From the NCBI GenBank assembly GCA_013388435.1, contig JACAFE010000021.1:1-60826 (forward strand): DNA of 60,826 bases, written 5' to 3'. Within the stretch, counting starts at the first letter, position 1, and the number at the start of each line of letters is the position of its first letter. Positions 56,525 through 60,826 of this stretch are shown in pieces. A model generated the notes under the pieces. The model ran no database searches and had not been told where the DNA came from. It saw only the letters and a list, made by a program, of their open reading frames with translations. Source of the stretch: Nitrospirota bacterium (GTDB lineage: Bacteria > Nitrospirota > Thermodesulfovibrionia > Thermodesulfovibrionales > SM23-35). Position numbers and translations under genes: made by a program.

Positions 56525-56915
56525 CGCACCAAAAAATGAAATTGAAATAATGCAGATGTTGCGAATTTTTTATAACAACCCCCTTGATCCCCCTTTGTTA
56601 AGGGGGAATAAGAGGGTTGTATATTTCCCTTTATTGTTGCGCCATGCTCCATGCAGTTTTAATTAAACGCAATAACGCTAAAACGCAATGAACGCAATAA
56701 GCGCTATAAACAGTTTGATAAATTCCAGTCGCCAGAGCGACTAACTTCCAGTGCCGTTTTTCGGCACTCAATTCCAGACCCGCAAAGCGGTTCTCACTTC
56801 CAATGCGAAGCATTAAATTTGATAAACGCAATAACGCTATAAACGCAACAAACGCTATAAACGCAAAAAACGCTCTTTGCCTTTTTATGAGCAATGTCTC
56901 CATTATTTGGGTTAA
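56525..56915. repeat. Composite repeat island I5
   Basis: A long terminal sequence at 56525-56566 (AATAATGCAGATGTTGCG core) and a short inverted one at 56891-56915. In order between them: CAACCCCCTTGATCCCCC hairpin and GTTGTATATTTCCC (56575-56630), GCGCCATGCTCCATGCAG (56637-56655), a GCGTT array in reverse, a four-hairpin block (56715-56814), another array (56822-56875), and CTCTTTGCC. Same order as islands I1 and I2. A reading frame on the minus strand (AFIAFVAFIAL) is an artefact. Confidence 0.8.
56715..56814 (-). repeat. Four-hairpin block, copy 4
   Basis: As copy 3 but the second palindrome has one mismatch (GACCCGCAAAGCGGTTC). Confidence 0.85.
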
Positions 56916-57005
56916 ATTATTTATATTGTTAATGTTAATTACCTTAGATATTTTTAAATTAAGTATTGTAAGATAATATACATCTAAAAATTTCAGGAGG
57001 AGCAA

Positions 57006-57593
57006 ATGGGAAAAGTAAAAAGCGCGCTTGAAATTGCTCTTGAAAGAGCAAACAAGATTGGCTCATTATCTACTGAAGAAAAGAAAAAAATACAGGATGA
57101 AGAAAAGATTTCGAATATATTAAGTGACTTTTTTAAAGGTAAAATTGATGCAAACGGGCTATGGCAAAATTTTAAGGAAATAGAACCTTCTTTACTTCCG
57201 GTTGCACAACAAAAGCTAATAGAAACTATTAGCATAAACAGCCTTCCAGAAGAAATCAGGACAAAAAAGCAGGCTATCCTCGCTATTGAAACTCTGAAAA
57301 AACAACCTGATACAGTTGTGATTGAATCAAGTCTTCAGGCTCTTGAAATGTTGAAAAAAGAATATGAAGAAATGAAAGACAAAATAGAAGATGACCTGAA
57401 AAGACATATCGAAGCAAATCCACATTTAAGGATGAAGCAAATGAGAACATCTGATGGAAGAATAATACAAATTGCCCTATCAGTCGAAGACGCTGTAAAA
57501 GCAAAACTCGAAGAGTTTCTTCCACAACATGAAGAGCAGTATTTAAATGAATTTGCAAATATTCTCGAAGAACTAAAGATGCAGGTGAAATAA
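57006..57593 (+). CDS. Conserved hypothetical helical protein
   Basis: A 195-residue charged, mostly alpha-helical protein. It starts MGKVKSALEIALERANKIG, with the strong site AGGAGGAGC before the ATG. The middle has EEIRTKKQAILAIETLKKQP and a coiled stretch (LKKEYEEMKDKIEDDLKRH). The end reads EEQYLNEFANILEELKMQVK. I know similar unannotated proteins with this opening in Nitrospirota and deltaproteobacteria, but no function. Single gene between a repeat island and convergent nrdJ. Confidence 0.7.
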   Translation: MGKVKSALEIALERANKIGSLSTEEKKKIQDEEKISNILSDFFKGKIDANGLWQNFKEIEPSLLPVAQQKLIETISINSLPEEIRTKKQAILAIETLKKQPDTVVIESSLQALEMLKKEYEEMKDKIEDDLKRHIEANPHLRMKQMRTSDGRIIQIALSVEDAVKAKLEEFLPQHEEQYLNEFANILEELKMQVK

Positions 57594-57639
57594 GTTTCCT
57601 TTTTTCAGCTCCATGCTCTATGCTCTTAGCCTGTTCGGG

Positions 57640-59871
57640 TTACCCGCATCTTGTAAAGCCGCAGTTGTGGCATACAGCGCATCCACCTTCGTGTTCAACA
57701 GCTCCTCCGCATTCAGGACATGCGCCCATTATCATTTTTATCTTATTGCTATTGCCGTTACTTTTATTGCCTTTTGTATAATATTTCTCAAGGGCTTTTG
57801 CAATGGCATCAGAACATGAAAGAATTTTTCCGCCATCATGCCAGGCAGGAGAATGGCAGGATATTCCTTTTAATTGTTTTATGACCTCTTCAGGTTCAAT
57901 ATTTGACCTGAAAGCAAGGGATACAAGCCTTCCGATTGCTTCTGACTGACTTGCAGCACACCCTCCTGCTTTTCCCATTGATGTAAAGAGTTCGAATAAA
58001 TGTCCGTCCTCATCTTCATTTATTGTCACATAAAGATTGCCGCAGCCTGTTTTCATGAATCTTGTTGACCCTTTTATTACTTCGGGCCTTTTCTTGGGAA
58101 CTATTTTTTGTACAGATTCTTCAGAAGATCTGGATTCCTGTTTTTTCTTTGTTGATAGCACCTGTTGTTCTCTTGAGCCATCACGATAAACTGTTACGCC
58201 TTTACATCCGAGTTTGTATGCGAGCAAATAGACTTCTTCAACATCTTTTGGTGAAGCATCGTGAGGAAAATTTACTGTTTTTGAAACAGCATTATCAACA
58301 AACTTCTGAAAAGCAGCCTGCATTCTAATGTGCTCTTCTGGAGTTATATCATGAGCTGTTACAAATACTGCTCTCACATCAGCAGGTATTTCCTTGAAAT
58401 CTTTTACAGAACCTTTTTCTGCGATTCTCTCCATAAGTTCTCTTGACCAGAAACCGTGCTCTTTTGCAACTTTTTCAAAGTATGGATTTATTTCGATTAG
58501 TTTTGTTCCTTCCATTACTGTTCTTATATATGAGACTGCAAATAGAGGCTCAATGCCTGAGGAACAACCTGCTATTATGGATAACGTGCCTGTTGGAGCT
58601 ATTGTTGTTACAGTCGCGTTTCTTAGTTTTATTTTGCCTTCAAATATGCTTCCTTCATAGTTTGGAAATACCCCACGCTCTTCTGCCAGTGCAGATGAGG
58701 CATTTTTACCTTCTTTCTGTATAAACTCCATTACTTCTTCAGCCAGAGTAATAGCTTTTTCTGAGTTGTAGGGTATTTTTAATTGAATTAGCATATCAGC
58801 CCATCCCATAATGCCAAGCCCGATTTTCCTGTTTGCCTTTGTAGTTTCCTCAATTTTTTTAAGCGGATATTTATTTATTTCTATTACATTGTCAAGAAAT
58901 CTGACAGCTTTCCATGTTATGTCTTTTAGTTTTTTCCAGTCAACTTCGTAATTTCCCGGAGATGATTCTTTCAGCATTTTTGCAAGATTGATCGAACCAA
59001 GATTGCAGGATTCATATGGCAGCAGAGGTTGCTCGCCGCATGGATTTGTTGATTCTATCTTTCCGATATGCGGGGTTGGATTTGCCTCATTTACCCTGTC
59101 AATGAATACAATGCCGGGTTCGCCATTTTTCCATGCATGCTGGACTATTAAATTAAATACATCCCTTGCCTTAAGGGTATTTGTGACTTTTTTTGTTCTC
59201 GGATTAATTAAATCATATGATTTGTCTTCTTCAACAGCCCTCATGAACTCATCTGTAATCGCTACTGATATGTTGAAATTATTGAATTTTGAATTATCAT
59301 CCTTGCATGTGATAAAACTGAGAATATCAGGATGGTCAATTCTCAATATTCCCATATTGGCACCTCTTCTTGTGCCTCCCTGTTTTACAGCTTCTGTTGC
59401 TGTATCAAATACTGTCATGAAAGATACAGGACCGGATGATATGCCTTTTGTTGAACCAACTATATCACCATTGGGTCTTAGTCTTGAGAAACTGAACCCG
59501 GTGCCTCCACCTGATTTATGAATTATCGCTGTATGTTTAACAGCATCAAATATAGATTCCATTGAATCATCAACAGGCAGGACAAAACAAGCACTGAGCT
59601 GTCCGAGTCTTCTTCCAGCATTCATAAGGGTAGGGCTATTTGGAAGAAATTCAAGTGAAGTCAGCATTTGATAAAAGTCTCTTTCTATTTTTGCGACTTC
59701 CTCAAAAGATTTTCCATATTGTGAATCAGCAATAGCGACACTTCTTGCCACTCTTCTGAAGAGGTCTTCAGGAGTCTCTACTATTTTCCCCTCTTCATTT
59801 TTTTTAAGGTATCTTTTTTCAAGAACTTTAATTGCATTTTTAGTGAGATAGAATTCTTTTACTTCTTGCAT
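57640..59871 (-). CDS. nrdJ: Adenosylcobalamin-dependent ribonucleotide reductase (class II)
   Basis: A 743-residue enzyme that makes deoxyribonucleotides without oxygen. N-terminal LPNSPTLMNAGRRLGQLSACFVLPVDDS, KSGGGTGFSFSRLRP, the catalytic Cys/Glu region ESTNPCGEQPLLPYESCNLGSINLAKM, and PTGTLSIIAGCSSGIEPLFA are visible. The C terminus has a zinc-ribbon/redox tail CPECGG...CAVCHNCGFTRCG that likely re-reduces the active site. No ATP-cone is present at the N terminus, so allosteric activity control is probably absent. AAGGGGGAGC precedes the ATG. It follows a small Cys-rich gene by 16 bases. Confidence 0.94.
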   Translation of the reverse strand: MQEVKEFYLTKNAIKVLEKRYLKKNEEGKIVETPEDLFRRVARSVAIADSQYGKSFEEVAKIERDFYQMLTSLEFLPNSPTLMNAGRRLGQLSACFVLPVDDSMESIFDAVKHTAIIHKSGGGTGFSFSRLRPNGDIVGSTKGISSGPVSFMTVFDTATEAVKQGGTRRGANMGILRIDHPDILSFITCKDDNSKFNNFNISVAITDEFMRAVEEDKSYDLINPRTKKVTNTLKARDVFNLIVQHAWKNGEPGIVFIDRVNEANPTPHIGKIESTNPCGEQPLLPYESCNLGSINLAKMLKESSPGNYEVDWKKLKDITWKAVRFLDNVIEINKYPLKKIEETTKANRKIGLGIMGWADMLIQLKIPYNSEKAITLAEEVMEFIQKEGKNASSALAEERGVFPNYEGSIFEGKIKLRNATVTTIAPTGTLSIIAGCSSGIEPLFAVSYIRTVMEGTKLIEINPYFEKVAKEHGFWSRELMERIAEKGSVKDFKEIPADVRAVFVTAHDITPEEHIRMQAAFQKFVDNAVSKTVNFPHDASPKDVEEVYLLAYKLGCKGVTVYRDGSREQQVLSTKKKQESRSSEESVQKIVPKKRPEVIKGSTRFMKTGCGNLYVTINEDEDGHLFELFTSMGKAGGCAASQSEAIGRLVSLAFRSNIEPEEVIKQLKGISCHSPAWHDGGKILSCSDAIAKALEKYYTKGNKSNGNSNKIKMIMGACPECGGAVEHEGGCAVCHNCGFTRCG

Positions 59872-59887
59872 TGCTCCCCCTTTTTAA

Positions 59888-60058
59888 TTATTTATTAATA
59901 GAATCTGGTTGTTCTTTTGATTTATTTAAATAAATTGAATGAATGTGCATTCGCATTTTTTCGACTGCATCTTTACCTTCAACTGGACAATTATTTGTAC
60001 ATAAATAAGGACAATTAAGACATTCGAGCCAATCTTTAAACCCTTTGCAATATTCCAT
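59888..60058 (-). CDS. Small Cys-rich protein upstream of nrdJ
   Basis: A 56-codon gene, below common length cut-offs. ATG 60058 has GGGAGG six bases upstream. The protein starts MEYCKGFKDWLECLNCPYLC and continues TNNCPVEGKDAVEKMRMHIH; cysteines at 4, 13, 16, 20 and 24 form a compact CxxCPxxCxxxCP cluster that could bind a metal or an Fe-S cluster. It is the first gene after the predicted NrdR-controlled promoter and is 16 bases before nrdJ, so it should be coexpressed with the reductase. Function unknown. Confidence 0.7.
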   Translation of the reverse strand: MEYCKGFKDWLECLNCPYLCTNNCPVEGKDAVEKMRMHIHSIYLNKSKEQPDSINK

Positions 60059-60109
60059 TTTATGCCTCCCGCCCTCTCAATAAGTTGTATTTAATATTTT
60101 TAACAAGAA

Positions 60110-60138
60110 ATTAAACCACAATATATTGTATATGTCAA
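60110..60138 (-). promoter_or_regulatory. nrdJ operon promoter with NrdR-box-like palindrome
   Basis: On the minus strand TTGACA (60138-60133), 17-base spacer, TTTAAT (60115-60110). The spacer contains the perfect palindrome ACAATATATTGT (60118-60129). The 16-mer ATACAATATATTGTGG matches the NrdR consensus ACACwATATATwGTGT at 14 of 16 positions. NrdR represses reductase genes when dATP is high. Only one clear box is seen; tandem pairs are usual. Confidence 0.65.
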
Positions 60139-60329
60139 GAAAAAAAATTAATACTTGTAACCCCTTAAAGATAAAGAATTTTTTTCATATAATTTTTGGA
60201 TTAAAATTTACTTATTGCATTATTTTTTTCCTTTGATATAATTGGGGTAATTAAAATGGATTTTACATTAACCCGGAAAATTCATTTGAAAAGATAATTT
60301 GTTTTGTAAAAACAGGACATTAAGATAAA

Positions 60330-60826
60330 ATGCAACAACATTTAAGTAAAGAAGAAAATAATCTTTATCAAATTATCTGGAATTCAATTAGCATGCCGGT
60401 TGCTTTTCTTGATTTACAGGGAACTATTCAAAAGTGTAATAATGCAATGTTAAAGCTTTTGAATAAGCCTTTTGATGAAATTGTTGGCAGAAAATGTTAT
60501 GAGTTGATTCATCAAATATCAGAGCCTCACAAAGAATGTCCTTTGATTAAAATGAAAGAAACATTTAAGAATTTATCCTGAGAGGATACTTGAACTTACA
60601 GAAAGGGCGGCAAATTTAACGCAGAGTCTTCTTGCATTCAGCAGGAAAAAGATACTTGACATAAAGCCAACAGATTTAAATGAATTACTCAGGAGCATAG
60701 ATCATATATAGGCAGGATATTTGACCCGTTTTTCACGACAAAGGAAGTGGGCAAAGGCACAGGGCTTGGGTTGGCAATGGCATATGGGATAATAAAACAG
60801 CATAACGGATATATAAATGTATATAG
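60330..60826 (+). pseudogene. Decayed PAS histidine kinase (runs off the window)
   Basis: Three fragments of one kinase in three stretches. 60330-60581 encodes a PAS domain (SISMPVAFLDLQGTIQKCNNAML) and stops. From 60583, in another frame, comes the end of a HisKA domain (ILELTERAANLTQSLLAFSRKK, then [13 protein letters not shown]). From 60711, in the first frame again, comes the end of HATPase ([20 protein letters not shown], then [17 protein letters not shown]). The phospho-acceptor HDFNN and the N-box are missing. The intact gene at 34214 has the same pieces in the same order, so internal deletions have removed at least two segments here. Confidence 0.85.

Noticed and set aside
56631-57005. 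124-residue frame on the minus strand
   Set aside because: Runs through the island repeats and the promoter region of the downstream gene; low-complexity translation.
60059-60329. Cobalamin riboswitch before nrdJ
   Set aside because: No B12-box-like sequence; the leader is too short after the predicted promoter.

Overview
The window is AT-rich chromosomal DNA from a Gram-negative, probably anaerobic bacterium. Lipobox lipoproteins, a TonB-like protein, sugar-polymer glycosyltransferases, an adenosylcobalamin-dependent ribonucleotide reductase, GatA/GatB, short-form ThiC and CcdA fit a Nitrospirota (Thermodesulfovibrionia-like) or deltaproteobacterial lineage. That placement is inference from gene content and repeat style; no rRNA gene is present.

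Layout. 1-4.3 kb (+): a decayed radical SAM gene, a lipoprotein, a polytopic GT-C-like membrane protein and a UDP-galactopyranose-mutase-like flavoprotein (surface-polymer genes). 4.3-7.6 kb (-): a small secreted protein with a probable nonsense stop, then trxB, parB and parA. 7.8-11.5 kb (+): MBL-fold hydrolase, birA, coaX, GalT-like protein and UspA. 11.5-12.3 kb: first composite repeat island. 12.35-20 kb (+): a chain of mostly overlapping genes (geranylgeranyl-reductase-like, TonB-like, small DUF3553-like, HD-GYP regulator, 1129-residue mosaic kinase, ogt, cutA). 20-22.5 kb (-): SOS-type operon lexA, two small genes, dinB. 22.7-28.6 kb (-): two paralogous fusion glycosyltransferases and a radical SAM protein with its SPASM-like domain at the N terminus. 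28.7-36.5 kb: gatA, gatB, cysteine hydrolase, SGNH hydrolase, repeat island, hybrid kinase. 36.5-37 kb: tRNA-Arg, tRNA-His, tRNA-Arg, tRNA-Lys. 37.5-42 kb: metK, ahcY, mog, ccdA, alkD. 42-42.7 kb: repeat island. 42.7-48.3 kb: TPR protein, ExeA-like ATPase, lipoprotein, radA, small gene, MoaE-like. 48.4-50.5 kb: NAD salvage (pncB, pncA). 50.5-54.5 kb (-): thiS-thiG-thiE-thiC-thiD behind a TPP riboswitch with a terminator and a strong promoter. 54.5-57 kb: two repeat islands around an AAA/DUF4143 ATPase. 57-60.8 kb: conserved hypothetical gene, an nrdJ operon with a previously short-unlisted Cys-rich gene and a probable NrdR box, and a decayed histidine kinase.

The most unusual content is intergenic. 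Five repeat islands share building blocks; three of them are colinear and bounded by inverted copies of a TTAACC-starting terminal sequence. Inside are period-9 GCGTT arrays, period-7 arrays and a roughly 100-bp block of four consecutive hairpins joined by a repeated TGGAA linker (four copies in the window). Two separate MITE-like families are also present, one of which places a -35 hexamer directly upstream of a gene. Both window edges carry broken genes, and two genes show in-frame TAG codons where the reading frame clearly continues beyond.
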